The notes: generated from the letters alone by a model not told the origin. DNA of 64,000 nt from Torymus aiolomorphi (GCA_036365515.1 CM070877.1:70926022-70990021), one strand, 5' to 3'. Positions 1 through 11,818 are shown, numbered from the stretch's first letter. Made by a program: numbers and translations.

Positions 1-213
1 CACGCCACGTTGTCTCCATTGCTCCGGAGTTGTCGCCCGATGAGTCCATGTTAGCAGGTGATAATTAATCGATAGACTGCATTGCTTTTATAGTCAAAGC
101 GCGGACCTACGCGACACCCGCTATGTGGTGGAGGGTAAAGAATGAGTGTGCTCTTCCCCTCCACATGACTAGAATCGCTCTCGATTGTTAATTGGATCGG
201 AGCAGCTCCTAGG

Positions 214-261
214 GAAGATATAAAGAAGCGCGTTTCTCATCATTTCGCATCATTCATTGCA
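214..261 (+). promoter_or_regulatory. TATA promoter of the 129-aa ORF
   Basis: A TATAAAG box lies at 219-225 and a TCATTCA initiator-like sequence at about 250-256, the usual 25-30 bp spacing. The first ATG in the predicted transcript is at 262, so the 5' leader would be only about 10 nt. The arrangement is seen directly; its activity is inference. Confidence 0.5.
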
Positions 262-651
262 ATGGAGCCGAACAAGGAATTTCTGCAAGATCTCCTTAAT
301 GAAGATTCTCTCCAAGAAGCAATTCTCGAAGGATTGGCAGCGTTGGAGGATTGCGTACCATTTGTGTTGGAGAAGATACCCGAGCTTTCTTCTCCTTTGG
401 CTTTCGACATCTGGCTCATGGGCCTTGAGTTTGAAGAGGAGAAGGAGCAGCAACGGGCACTTACTCCTTCACTCCCACTGAGATTGCCGCCGCCACGTTA
501 CGAATTGCGAAGGCCGCATGCTCCACAACCTCCTCCGGGCCTCGTGATGCTATCACCACCAGCATCGGCGGAATTCATGCTGTACGAGCTGCATGAACGG
601 CGGTATTACGAGGTGCCGGCGGAGCTTGCACAGCTCCGTGCATTCGAGTAA
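262..651 (+). CDS. Unrecognised 129-aa acidic, proline-rich protein
   Basis: I do not recognise this protein. It opens with an acidic, leucine-rich segment (residues 1-65, many Glu/Asp/Leu, likely helical), followed by a proline- and arginine-rich stretch (about 73-98) and a C-terminal segment rich in Tyr, Leu and Glu (about 104-129). There is no signal peptide or membrane segment. The ATG at 262 is chosen because it is the first after a well-spaced TATA box and lies in a reasonable context (gcaATGG). It is intronless, and two hairpins resembling histone mRNA 3' ends follow 170-215 nt downstream of the stop. The higher GC content and uninterrupted frame contrast with the AT-rich surroundings, which argues for a real or recently active gene. 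It could also be a transposon accessory gene or a duplicated gene fragment. Confidence 0.5.
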   Translation: MEPNKEFLQDLLNEDSLQEAILEGLAALEDCVPFVLEKIPELSSPLAFDIWLMGLEFEEEKEQQRALTPSLPLRLPPPRYELRRPHAPQPPPGLVMLSPPASAEFMLYELHERRYYEVPAELAQLRAFE

Positions 652-826
652 TTGCCGTAGACGCCGAAGGAGGAAGACGGAGATGCGGATGACGAAATGG
701 AGGTCGTGCACAACCTTCCTTGCAGAGCTCGAAAGCGACATCGTGAAAATTGGTCACCATTGTCAGGATTATCATCTCATCGTCTCGCCATGTAATGGTC
801 ATTTTTAGGACAAAATAAACTCAATC

Positions 827-867
827 GGCCTTTTCTAAGGCCAATTCAATCGGTCCTTTTCAGGGGT
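827..867 (+). terminator. Two histone-like 3' stem-loop candidates
   Basis: 827-842 reads GGCCTTTTCTAAGGCC, a perfect 6-bp stem with a 4-nt loop, the size of a replication-dependent histone mRNA 3' stem-loop. 852-867 reads GGTCCTTTTCAGGGGT, which has the canonical TTTC loop and top stem pairs but a weak base. Both lie downstream of the 129-aa ORF on the same strand. The match to the histone consensus is partial, so the function is inference. Confidence 0.3.
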
Positions 868-1016
868 ATAAAGTGATTTAAACGCTTACATATATCTAAA
901 AAAGGTTGATTTTTCAATTATAACTTAGCAATACATTTAGTTTTATAAAAATATTAAATGCAAACTTTGAAGATAATAATGAGATATAACTTTTTTTATA
1001 TTTAACATGTATAATC

Positions 1017-1210
1017 AATTCCTGAAAGCTAGGTCTATAAAATGATTCTTAACATCTAAATAACATTTTACATAACAAAGCTGGCAAGAGAATCAGCTCA
1101 CAATGCGCTACGATACAGTGACGGAGAGCATTCTGCCGATAGTTTACGCTCGACAATCAATTCCTGAAAGTTATACCGATAAACGATTTTTAACATCTAC
1201 ATAGCAAGCG
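1017..1210. repeat. Imperfect direct repeat pair
   Basis: The segment CAATTCCTGAAAG followed by a diverged stretch ending in TTAACATCTA occurs at about 1017-1066 and again at about 1157-1201. The intervening DNA holds no ORF. The rest of 652-1240, apart from the hairpins, shows nothing recognisable. Confidence 0.5.
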
Positions 1211-1244
1211 ATAGATTCATCATATGTGAACGAGAGAGAACATA

Positions 1245-1325
1245 AGCCCGCTATGAGCTCGAGCTTCGTTGAGTAAAAGCCGGAGAGAGAATATAACCTC
1301 ACTACGTGCGACCTTCTTTGAGTGA
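1245..1325. repeat. Dispersed repeat shared with 22660-22722
   Basis: About 75 bp containing AAAGCCGGAGAGAGAATATAA and ending in CTTCTTTGAGTGAAT recurs at 22662-22722 with few differences, in the same orientation. It looks like part of a dispersed repeat rather than a gene. Confidence 0.55.
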
Positions 1326-1368
1326 ATAGCTACCTATATTATATAGATGTTAGTGTTGTTTTTGAACA

Positions 1369-1418
1369 TCAGCCCCCCCTTATCCGCCCCCCCTGCCCGC
1401 CCCTCAGCCCCCCCCCCT
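1369..1418. repeat. C-rich tract
   Basis: Runs of five to nine C separated by short spacers (cccccc-ttatccg-ccccccc-tg-ccc and so on). The G-rich complement could fold as a G-quadruplex. A similar tract occurs at 7285-7376. Confidence 0.6.
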
Positions 1419-1578
1419 CAAAATAACGTAAAAATCACCGTATTTCTATGAGTTTTTGCTTCCTCATAGAGGAAGCTTTGTAATAGTAAAATTTTAATTT
1501 TCTTTAAATTGCTGTAGAAACATGAATAAAGGTGTTAGAAGTTTGTGTCACATGATTTTAGAAAATGTCTGTATGGAT

Positions 1579-1690
<112 letters not shown>

Positions 1691-1932
1691 CCGCTTTATT
1701 TTCGGATCTACGCGGTCGATTTTAACCGGACCGGTATCATTCTTTTTGTTTTTTGATTCCGAATTCGGGAAAAAAATAATTTTGTACGACTAACTGATTC
1801 GTTTTTGTTTTATGTCGAATTTTTCATTTTCGAAAAATTTATTTTTGATTTTTTTTAATGATTGGATTTAAATTTTATAATCGAATGGGTAGCGTTCGAA
1901 AGAGCATAAAAAAACCTATATTAAAAAAAAAA

Positions 1933-2025
1933 AAAATTTCTCTAGCTATCACGGTTATTTTGTTATTAACAAAAACAACACGTTTTTGTTAATAACAAAA
2001 TAACCGTGATAGCTAGAGAAATTTT
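1933..2025. repeat. Near-perfect 44-bp palindrome
   Basis: Arms at 1933-1976 and 1982-2025 are exact reverse complements around a 5-nt centre. The arms include CTAGCTATCACGGTTATTTT. A related single arm, diverged, recurs at about 2446-2485. The RNA would be a 44-bp hairpin. Confidence 0.85.
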
Positions 2026-2214
2026 TTTTAATGCTTTCTTTTTTAAATGCTTATAACTCCCAAACTAAATGGTCAATTTTTTTGAGAAAAATCATGATAA
2101 TGGAGATTATGAATAGCTATAATCTATATAAAATTGAATCCATTCTGTTGGTTAGTTTTTGAGAAAAAAATTAAAAAATGAAAAAACGTGTTTTAGGTGG
2201 CGACAATTTACGGG

Positions 2215-2715
2215 AGTAAAATTGTGTTAATTGCTTCAAAATTCCTTGTAGAGGTAGATTTTTGGTTGCCACCTGCACCTTTCTTTGGGATAGATGATTG
2301 GTTCATAAATTTCAGAGATTTTTGAGGTTAAAATTTTTGTAACCTCTTTTTCGAATCGTAATTTCTCGAGAACGGCTGTATGTATCAGAATGGGATAGGT
2401 AGCATTTAAAAGAGAATTAAAATACCTATATTTTCTAAAAAAAAAAGTTTCTAGCTATCACGGTTCTTTGGTTATTAACAAAAACGTAAAACATGAAAAA
2501 TGCAAAAAATGAGTTTTGTATGTCCAACGATTCCGGAGGGAAAATTGTCGTAATTTCTTCAAAATTCCTTGTGAAGGTAGATTTTGGATAGCTCTTGGTC
2601 GAGTTCTTTGTGAAAAATAATTGGTCCATAAATTTCAGAGATATTTGAGGTTAAAATTTTTTAAACTCTTTTTTAAATCGTAATTTCTCGAAAACGGTTC
2701 TATGAATCAGCTACA
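2215..2715. repeat. Tandem pair of about 315-bp AT-rich repeats
   Basis: A unit containing CAAAATTCCTTGT, GAGGTTAAAATTTTT and TCGTAATTTCTCGA occurs at about 2215-2370 and again at about 2530-2695. A third partial copy (GAGGTTAAAAC onwards) lies at 6465-6510, just outside element A, so element A appears to have inserted into this repeat tract. No coding potential is seen here. Confidence 0.6.
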
Positions 2716-2911
2716 GATTTCTAGACAATTTTGTATGTGATATAGATATTATGTATGTGAATTTTCATCAAGATCGTACGATTACTTTTTGATATTCAAA
2801 ATTTTCATATTTTACAAAGTTATTTTATTTGTCGCCTGATAACTAGAGAAAACTTGTTTTAATTTTTTTTTTAATTTGGCGGAGATGTAGAGTGTATATT
2901 ATTTATTATAT

Positions 2912-3505
2912 GGCCGAATCCATCTCAAATCAGACAGCCCGCGTATGCCTATTTCACCTATCATGTTGAAATAAAAATATTTATGTTCTACTCGAAAAAA
3001 TATTTTACACGTGTTTTTTTATTTTTTTGTTTCATCAAAATTTCATGCGTTCAGCGATACCGAAAAATTCCGAGAAAATTCTTTCATTGAGAAAAAAAAT
3101 TTTCAATGTGATTTTCAAACTGCTATTGTTTCAGCAGTTTTTCAAGCTTTTAAACGTGTAACACATAATTTCACTCAGTTTTGAGCCCTCTTTAACGACC
3201 TTAATGTCATTTTCAAAAAAAAATAAAAAATCCACGAGCTATGTACTTTTTACTGAAAAATTCATTTTTTAGAGAAGTGCCTTTTTCTCGAAAACCCCAT
3301 GTTTTTTTTGCACAATTTTTGTTGTCGTGATAGAGGACGGTAATGCCTAGCTAGACGTATTTGTGAGATTCGGTACTTTTTTCCTGGGATAGCGATCACT
3401 AATGAGATAACACACAAACAAATTTTTCACGCTTAACGCTTATATATAGTCAATGATATTAGAGTCAATGTAAAGGTATTTATCTTTGTGCGTATGTAAT
3501 ATACA
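2912..3505 (+). repeat. Left TIR of element A
   Basis: Reverse complement of 5859-6453. Outer end GGCCGAATCCATCTCAAATC; inner end near GTATTTATCTTTGTG. No ORF inside. Confidence 0.85.
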
Positions 3506-3550
3506 TGTACGTGCGCCTACTTATAGGAGTATATGTACTAGTACATTTGT

Positions 3551-3562
3551 CCGCTAGATGGA
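3551..3562 (+). promoter_or_regulatory. CTCF-like motif upstream of element A transposase
   Basis: CCGCTAGATGGA fits the core of the animal CTCF consensus (CCASYAGRKGGC) except at the third and last positions. The same core sits in the matching place in elements B and D. Confidence 0.45.
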
Positions 3563-3605
3563 TATGGTTTGACTTAACATTTACAAAGAAAAGTTCGGTT
3601 TCTGC

Positions 3606-3636
3606 TATATATCACACATCTCGTCTTATTTAAAAC
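3606..3636 (+). promoter_or_regulatory. Candidate promoter of element A transposase
   Basis: TATATAT at 3606-3612 and TATTTAAAA at 3627-3635 lie 50-85 bp upstream of the ATG at 3689. Either could be the TATA box. Confidence 0.35.
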
Positions 3637-3688
3637 CATCATCTTTTGGAAAATTATTACATATTTACACCTTATCAACTCAACTACG

Positions 3689-5835
3689 ATGTCTCAATAT
3701 TACTCAACAGAGAGAATCAAATGTGCAGACTTTTTAGACAAACACAAACAAATTATTTACAAATCTAGTTCCGTACGTTTAAAACAACTTGAGAATCTTG
3801 CTCATCCATTGAAGCACCTCTATCCTCATTTACCTTTGACACCTTCTACATATCTGTGTCAACATTGTTACAATCGTGCTTTAGAATTGGTGAGTAGTAC
3901 TGACAATGAATTTATAACGGATAATGAAGTTACCGATAACGTAGTTGATAGAGATGAAGATTTTTTACCAAGTACTCCAGAACGCATTGAAGAATTTAAT
4001 AATGAAATAAGTACATCTTTCTTAGGTTCTGTATCGCCTCTTAAAAGAAAAAATCTTATACATGAAAAATCAATTGAAAATTACGTAACAAAGAAGAAAA
4101 AAAAATACTTTCAACATTGTCTAATACCCTTGATGTGAAGTTGAACAATGTTTATGACGTTTCTATAACAGCAAATGAATCAACTGTATGCCATTGTACA
4201 GAATGGATACAAAATCTTGGTCTAGCCTTGCAAAAGTGTTCTACGGTATCAGAAAAAATAAAAATTCTGACTTTGCTACCTTCATCCTTTACAAAACATG
4301 AAATTTTATCTTTATTTCCAGAAATAACAATGTATATGATCAACAAATCGAGAAATCTTGTTAAAGAAAAAGGAATTTATTCAGAACCAGATGCATATTC
4401 AGGCCATCCGATTGATGAAAACATGGAAAAAATTGTTATGGAATATTATTTAAATGATGATTTTAATTGTTCAAGACAAAGTCCTAATAAATGTGACGTT
4501 GTTACAATTAAAGTTAACAATAAAAAAGAGAAAAAAGTTAAGCGTTTTCTTACTCGAAGTTTAAAAGAGACGTATAAAGTATTTAAAAATGATTATCCAG
4601 AATTGAGAATTGGAAAATCGAAATTTTATAGTTTGCGACCAAAGTATGTCTTACTTAGCCCCATCAAAGAAGTTTGTCTCTGTATCTATTGCGCAAATTA
4701 TGATTTATTTCTTACGAGCTTAATTAATTTTAGAGGGAGTAACGTCACAGAGTTGGATGAAAGTCGGTCACAAATAATAAATGCAACAATGTGTTCTGAG
4801 CCATCTGATTTATGTTATTTACAAGAATGTAAACTATGTCCAGGGATTAAGGGAATTACGTTTCATGTTTTAAAACTGCAAGATGTAGAAGGCACAGAAG
4901 AAATTACATATGCTTTGTGGGATAATGGAAACCTGATTAAAAAGACACTATCAATTTCTGCTTTTAAAGATGAACTTTCGGTTTGGACCATGAGGGTTAG
5001 TACTCACATGTATGTAAAAAATATACAACACAAAGCTATAAAAACAGAAAGAGAAAGTGCTAAAAAGACTCACATCATTTAGTTCTTCAAATAGACTTCG
5101 CTGAAAACTGGGCTGTGATTCATAATAAAGCTGTTCAAGGAAATCATTGGGTTAATGATCAAATTTCTATTTTCACAGCAGTCTCTTATCAAGGGATTCG
5201 ACACAAAGTTTCGCAGTTATAAGTGATGACCGAAAACATGATTCAGCGTATGCTTTGCTAGCAGTACAAAAAATTATAAAATTCTTGAAAGAAAATTGTT
5301 GTGATTCAATTAAAAAATTACCATCGTATCAGACGGCGCTGCGAGTCACTTTAAAAATCGCTTTCAATTAGATGAACTAAAACGAGCACCGTGTGATATA
5401 AAATGGTTGTTCTCTGCTACTGGGCACGGCAAAGGAGCTGTAGATGGTGTGGGTGGACTTATAAAGCATTATGCTACTTCGCATAATCTTCGAGAGCCCC
5501 TTGAAGAAGCTATTCAAAACGCAAATGATTTTGCAATACATGTTCAAAAATATACTGATGCTATTAAAATAATACATTTACAAGATGCTGAAATAGAACA
5601 ATTCAGAAAAGAAAAAAATATTGATTGGCTTGCAACTCCAAAGTATCCTGGAATTCAAAAAACTCATATATGGGTTAAAAAAACATGTGACGATAAAATA
5701 CATTGTTTGACAGCAAAGACCGCTGATCGTCCGCTTACTGAATTAAGAACAATGAAGCAGAAAAACAAAGGTAGTAAAATAGGTATACAAATGAAAAAAA
5801 GGTATAAAAATAAAAAATCAAAAAGACGCAAATAA
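3689..5835 (+). pseudogene. Element A transposase, broken (DDD, RNase H-like)
   Basis: One transposase gene in at least four reading-frame pieces: 3689 to about 4100, about 4093-5082, about 5087-5300, and about 5340-5835. The start is the ATG at 3689. The N-terminal part has Cys and CxxC pairs (CQHC near residue 57) that may bind zinc. The middle contains CSRQSPN, KRFLTRSLKE, KSKFYSLRPK and CLCIYCAN, all conserved in element B. The C-terminal catalytic region shows DFAENW, SDDRKHD, SDGAASHFKN and ATGHGKGAVDG, giving three candidate metal-binding Asp residues. Breaks: an indel in a run of nine A near 4096-4104, a frameshift near 5075-5086, and others near 5200 and 5325. The tail is strongly basic (KKRYKNKKSKRRK). 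It is the only gene of the element. Confidence 0.8.
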
Positions 5836-5858
5836 CAAATAAATACATAGTTATGTGT

Positions 5859-6453
5859 ACCTGTATATTACATACACACAAAGACAAATACCTTTACATT
5901 GACTCTAATATCATTGACTATATATAAGCATTAGGCGTGAAAAATTTGTTTGTGTGTTATCTCATTAGTGATCGCTATCCCAGGGAAAAAGTACCGAATC
6001 TCACAAATACGTCTAGCTAGGCATTACCGTCCTCTATCACGACAACAAAAATTGTGCAAAAAAAACATGGGGTTTTCGAGAAAAAGGCACTTCCCTAAAA
6101 AATGAATTTTTCAGTAAAAAGTGCATAGCTCGTGGATTTTTTATTTTTTTGAAAATGACATTAAGGCCGTTAAAGAGGGCTCAAAACTGAGTGAAATTGT
6201 GTGTTACACGTTTAAAAGCTCGAAAAACTGCTGAAACAATAGCAGTCTGAAAATCACATTGAAAATTTTTTTTCTCAATGAAAGAATTTTCTCGGAATTT
6301 TTCGGCATCGCTGAACGCATGAAATTTTGATGAAACAAAAAAATAAAAAAACACGTGTAAAATATTTTTTCGAGTAGAACATAAATATTTTTATTTCAAC
6401 ATGATAGGTGAAATAGGCATACGCGGGCTGTCTGATTTGAGATGGATTCGGCC
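5859..6453 (-). repeat. Right TIR of element A
   Basis: Inverted copy of 2912-3505, ending GGATTCGGCC next to ATAT. Confidence 0.85.
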
Positions 6454-6457
6454 ATAT

Positions 6458-7599
6458 ATATATTCGAGGTTAAAACTTATTTAGCCTTCTCTTCAAATCG
6501 TAATTTTTTGGATATATCTATACTAGAAAATGTAAATAACGCGTGCTATGCATGCGTGTTGTTCACTTTCTTTTGTTTTTTATTGAGGGTAATTTACAGC
6601 GCGATCAGGTTTTAACCACTTATTATACTCATTGAAGAATATATTTGGTTAAATTTCAAAAGATTATCTTTATTTTTTACTCAAAATATCGAAATTTTTT
6701 GTATAGAATATTGATTGGGAAAAAGTTTACATTTTACTTACTGAATATGCCAGTATTTTTGTTGTAATCTTTTTGGAAAGTCTCTTGACTGATTGACTTG
6801 ATTGGTGACTTTATAATAAACATTCGTATGTGTAATAAACGAATATATGTAATACAGAGTTTGGTAATTTGTTCGCATTTATTTTTAAGTTTTCAAAATA
6901 TTATGGATCTAAAATATTACCCAAAGTTGAAGGTGCACCATAAAAAATAATTCTGCTACTTTTTTTTGTGAAAATCATCAGATGATTCGGAAACGTGATG
7001 TAGAGACAAGTCAAATGACGGAAGATATTTGAGGTTTAAAATAAAACTAATTGAACATGTGATAATATTCTGAAAAAATTGATTTATAAAAATATCGGGT
7101 TGTCGCACGAGAAAAAGAGTAACAAGAATGAATTTTCGAAAAATATATAATTTATTACGAATATTCATAAAGAAAATTGGGTATGATGCAATTAATTATT
7201 GTTATAAAAAATTAAAAAAAAATGAATAAATACATTATTTTGAGGAAGCTAAGTGCCAATGTATTGGCAGCGGTTTTTATATTAAAATAGCCTCTGGCCG
7301 CCCCTCACCCGCCCCTCACCCGCCCCTCAGGCGCCCCTCTGCCCCCTCCTCCGCCCGCCCTTCGTTCCCACCTCTTACCACTCCTCATATACACTTTTTT
7401 CTTTAATCGTATTTATCATCTCGGTATACATGCGACAAAGATCTTTTTTTCTCACACCACGCGTAAAGTATTGTGTTTTCACATTGACGTCAGGGAGTCT
7501 CGCTTCGCTCGGGCCGTAAATAATTATAAACGGCACTAATCATCGGAAAATAAATTAGACATACGAGCATAGGCTTCGCAGTTTCTAGGAATGAGGTTA
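6458..7599. other. AT-rich DNA without genes; C-rich tract at 7285-7376
   Basis: Apart from a partial copy of the 315-bp repeat (6465-6510) and a pyrimidine-rich tract of CCGCCCCTCA units at 7285-7376, I see no gene. Short open frames have no recognisable content. Confidence 0.5.
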
Positions 7600-7968
7600 T
7601 GTGACGTTTTTGACCCTGAAATTAAAGATTAAGCACAAATAACTTTCTGTAAGGTAAATTGAAAAATTGTATATTGTCTCCAAACAATGAGGACCATTCA
7701 TATTTTTTTTTTAACACAAATAAGTCTATCTTTTCCACGCCACCCAAGAGGAAGATAGATAGGCGCGCTTTTTTATAGAGGTTTCTCTTTTTTTACTATC
7801 TTTGAATTCATTTTCCATAAAATATTTCATTGTTTTTTCATAATAAAAAGTTAGTAAAAAATGGCCTATTCCTTTGTTAAAAAAAATGTAAAATTTTCAA
7901 CTATTATTTTTGTTCTATTAAATAAACATATGTTATATTTTTAAACATTTTTATAGTTATTTAATTAA
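7600..7968 (+). repeat. Left copy of an inverted repeat bounding a 15-kb block
   Basis: Includes AGCACAAATAACTTTCTGTA, a segment with CCACGCCACCCAAGAGG and TATAGAGGTTTC, and ends near TTTTTATAGTTATTTAA. The reverse complement, diverged by perhaps 15-20 percent, is at about 22225-22595. Confidence 0.7.
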
Positions 7969-7974
7969 CATACA

Positions 7975-8454
7975 GAAAATCATACAGAAAATCAACAAAG
8001 AATTATTTTTGAAGAAAATAACGAGACTGAAGCTTTAGAAAATTATAAAACAACATTAACAGCATGGTTTGGTTTAAATAAAAAAGATAATTATGCAATG
8101 AATATAAAATATGTTAATATACCTAAATATTACAACTTTAAAAATAAATGTTGGATCAAACGAAAATGAAATCAAGAAAATTATATAATAGGTCGTTTAA
8201 ATATTGTTTCTCCAAAGGATGTTGAACGATTTCATATAAAATTAATTTTAAATCGTGTTAAAGGTGCAATTTCGTTTCAAGATTTACGAACGTATGAAAA
8301 AATTATATATAACACATACAGAGAAACTGCAATAAAAATGGGTTTAGTTGATGATGACTTACAAATAAAAAATATTTTTAAAGAAGCTTGTGACGTTATG
8401 TTAGGATATCAACGACGTCAACTTTTTGCTTGGTATTTACTATCTGAAAATATT
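7975..8454 (+). pseudogene. Helitron helicase fragment, first part
   Basis: Translation gives the sequence typical of arthropod Helitron Rep-helicase proteins just before the helicase core: TLTAWFGLNKKD, IPKYYNF, IGRLNIVSPKDVERFH, LILNRVKGAISFQDLRT, and a block ending LFAWYLLSENI. One in-frame TGA or TAA lies near 8169. The Rep nuclease part is not seen upstream. The frame stops where the LINE is inserted and resumes at 13207 with the expected next residues (INGNNIWKEF). Confidence 0.75.
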
Positions 8455-8485
8455 TATTTATTTATTTTTTTTTATTTATTTCCAG

Positions 8486-8852
8486 AAAATATTTACATTA
8501 CATTATTATATACGAAATATACATAAGTAAGTAAATCCTACTGAGGCAAATATTATTGCCTGTGTGTAGATCTGGTACATAGAAAACATGCAAACTAAAA
8601 AAAAAATATTACAAACTACAAAATTCTTAAAAACTATATAATGGTATGTGCGTAGTGTTTGTTAACATCGATAAAATCCATTGTAGTACATAAATAACAG
8701 TTAAATAATTTATTAGATATATTGGTTAAGATTTAATTATTATTTTGAAATTATATTGCATCTTTTACTATAAACATTTTTAATTTTTTCTTCATTAATT
8801 GTCTACTTAAATTCATAACTTTGAGATCCTTAGATAGCCCATTAAAGACTTA
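8486..8852 (-). other. LINE 3' untranslated region
   Basis: AT-rich DNA between the ORF2 stop and the A-rich tail. No gene is visible on either strand. Confidence 0.6.
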
Positions 8853-11636
8853 TTATAACTTCATTATAGCTTCATTGTAGCTATTTTTATCACTAATTCT
8901 TTTATCACATTTAGGTAATTGAATTGTTTTGTTTCTGGTCTTGCTCGCACTGTTTATATATTTATTTCTTAATGTAGAATAATGTAGGAATATTGACTCT
9001 AACTGGAATAATTTTTTTATTTCAAGAGGTGGATTAGTTTGAGAGAATTTATTTTTATTTATGATTTTCAATATTTTGTTTTGTGTTGATTGTATTAGTT
9101 TCATATTATTATCGTACGCACCACCCCAGGCAATTACCCCATAATTGATTAGACTATGAAAGAAAGCATAATATATTATCATTAATGTTTTTGTATCCAT
9201 CATATTTTTTATCTTGGCAAAGACAAAAATTAGGTATTTGGTTTTTTTAATGATATATCTTATATGCTTATCCCATTTCATATTGTAGTCGAAATACAGC
9301 CCTAAATATTTATGACTTTCGACTCTTTTTATTAATTGCGTTCCTATTTTGATGTTTAGTGTGCCAGGCACACTATCACAGTAGTTTCCGAGAGTCATAT
9401 AGACCGTTTTATCTATATTTAGCGACAGTTTATTTTGTGCAAGCCATTTGGCCACATGATTAAGGTAAGCACACATTTTTTCCTGAGCTGAGGACCACAT
9501 GTTGTCACTTGATATGATAACCGTGTCATCAGCATAGGACATGATTGTGTCATTTTGCATACTTCCTAGTAAGTCATTGACATAAAGTATAAAAAGTAAT
9601 GGTCCTAATATAGTTCCTTGGGGAACACCCGTAGTAAATTCTTAATATTCACTTTTACAGTCTTGAATTTTTACTCTTTGCCGCCTATCTGTGAGATAGC
9701 TAGTCATCAGTTTTAAGGCACTACCCCTTACTCCGTATCGTTCAAGCTTATCTAAAAGAACTCTATGATTAACAGTGTCAAATGCTTTGGCTAAGTCTAG
9801 AAAAGCAACAATTATTGATTTACTTTTATCTAAGTTTTCGTATATGATATTTGATATATAATTTAATGCGTCAGTAGTTCCCCTATTTTTAACGAAACCG
9901 TATTGTTTTTCTGATATTATGTTATGTTTTTCAAAAAAGTGGTATAATCTATTATAAATTATTTTTTCAAAAATTTTTGCAATGTTCGATATTAAAGAGA
10001 TTGGTCTGTAATTATTGATATTAGATTTTTCACCAGCCTTGTAAATAGGGACTACCTCAGCATTTTTGAGCGCGTCAGGCCAGATAGATTTCACAATACA
10101 TAAATTGAAGATATATTCTAAGGGCACACATATATATTCAGAGAGAATTTTCAATGATTTAGCGTTAATATTGTCTACACCTCCAGATTTATTTTTCAAT
10201 GTATTGATTATTTTGTATATCTCAGCAAAATCTGTCGGACGAAAGAAAATGGATTCAGGATTCCTATCTGGAAGTTTCAGGTTATTATTATTTATATTAG
10301 CAAATTGAGCACTCGAATTTGGTCCTATTTTGCAAAAATAGGTGTTCATAGCATTTGCTATATCAGTTTTATTTTCGATTTTTTGATTGTTTTCGTATAT
10401 ATATTTTATTGGATTATCATGCACACTATTTCTCCCTAATTTAGTTTTAATTATGTTCCATAATTCCCTAGAGTTTCCGCTATTTCGTTTTACCATTTCC
10501 TTTTCATATTTAAATTTTGCTTCTTTAATAACTTTGTTCAATATCTTAGTGTAATTTGTATACTCTTTTTTTAGGGCTTCAGAAGTGGGATTGTTTTTCC
10601 ATAAGATATACAGTGTCTCTTTAGTAGTACACGAGACTATAATAGCACTAGTAATCCAATTTTTTCTCGGAAGTTTATTTTTAAATTGTTTTTTGGTAGT
10701 GGACGCATCAATACAATTATTTATCATGTCAATTAATGCGCTAACTGCAAGATTAGGATCCAGCATAGACAATATTGAGTACCAGTTTGAATTATTTGCA
10801 ACATGTTTTAACTTGTTGTAATTAATTGATTTCATATTGAATTTGTTCGGCTGATTTATTTCTAATTTATCTATAGTTATAAATAATGGGTAGTGATCAT
10901 TAAATGGATTCGTTATTTTAAATGAATTAATATTTATATTTTTATTTTTTATATAGAAATTGTCGATGCAGGTACCTCTTTTATTATCAGATGAAGGCCT
11001 TGTTATTCCAGTAAAGCATGGCGTAAATTTATGTTCCAAGAGATCATTTAAAAATTCTTGTGTTATAAGGTTTTCTGTTGAGTCAGTCTTACTAAAATTT
11101 TCGTCTAATATGTCAATGTTAAAATCCCCGATTATACAATGGTTCTTAGTATTTAATTGGTCTCTTAGGAATTTTTTCAGCCTATGAACAAATTCATACT
11201 TTTTTATATTGTGTGATCTATAGATCGCTGAGATTCTTACAGTTTCGGTACCAATTAATTTTATAGCCGAGCTTAAGATACGTATGTTGGCGACCACTAT
11301 AATTTCTGTGTGTTCAGATAGTTCATCCTTTATATACATCATAACTCCATCTGCTTTATTCATTTTACTCTCACTATAGTAACTTTTGTAACCTGATATG
11401 TTGAACAATGGAGTATATTGCACATTTCAAGATTCAGTACATATAATGACACTTGGTCTTACGGCTAAACATTCAATAAAAGTTTCAAGTTTTTCAAAGT
11501 TTTGTTTTATACTTCTAATATTTACACATAAAATCAAATTTTTACCTTTATCGATACTTTTATTGAGTGTTTGTACATTACCAAAAGCTTGTTCTTTTTG
11601 TGAAATAACTTCAAAATTGAGTTGTTGTTGATCCAT
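8853..11636 (-). pseudogene. LINE ORF2: AP endonuclease plus reverse transcriptase
   Basis: The frame of about 928 codons starts at the ATG at 11636. N-terminal endonuclease motifs: NIRSI, CTES, DGVMMYI, IIGDFNID, and NDHYPLF (catalytic Asp/His region). The reverse transcriptase follows with NYRPISLI, FLDLAKAFDTVNH, GVPQGT and YADD (catalytic pair). Two in-frame stops break it: TGA at about 11424-11426 where Trp is expected (TES-stop), and TAA near 9642-9644 (SEY-stop), just before the GVPQGT block. There are no frameshifts, so decay is slight. Domain order and lack of RNase H suit the CR1/Jockey group; the exact clade is uncertain. Confidence 0.85.
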
Positions 11637-11818
11637 GTTCAAAATTCAGAAGTTCAGAAGTTGCTGAGTCTGTTGGGTAATAAATTTGTGATATGGTTCT
11701 GTTTAAATTTATTGGTGAGGTTGTGGCCGATAAATTACCAGCTGATGTTGCCGGACTGATAAAAATTCTACTTTGTCTTCTTGGTGTCGTTACGACCGGT
11801 GATTTACCGGTAGCTGTA

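Larger units (their letters stand above)
2908..6457 (+). mobile_element. Element A: DDD transposon with long TIRs (Sola-like)
   Basis: The element runs 2912-6453 with TIRs of about 590 bp (2912-3505 and 5859-6453), beginning GGCCGAATCC and ending GGATTCGGCC. ATAT flanks both sides (2908-2911 and 6454-6457), consistent with a 4-bp target duplication. The interior carries one interrupted transposase gene on the plus strand. A DDD transposase, long TIRs and 4-bp duplications are traits published for the Sola superfamily; I assign it there only tentatively. Arm identity looks above 95 percent, so the copy is fairly young despite the frameshifts. Confidence 0.85.
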
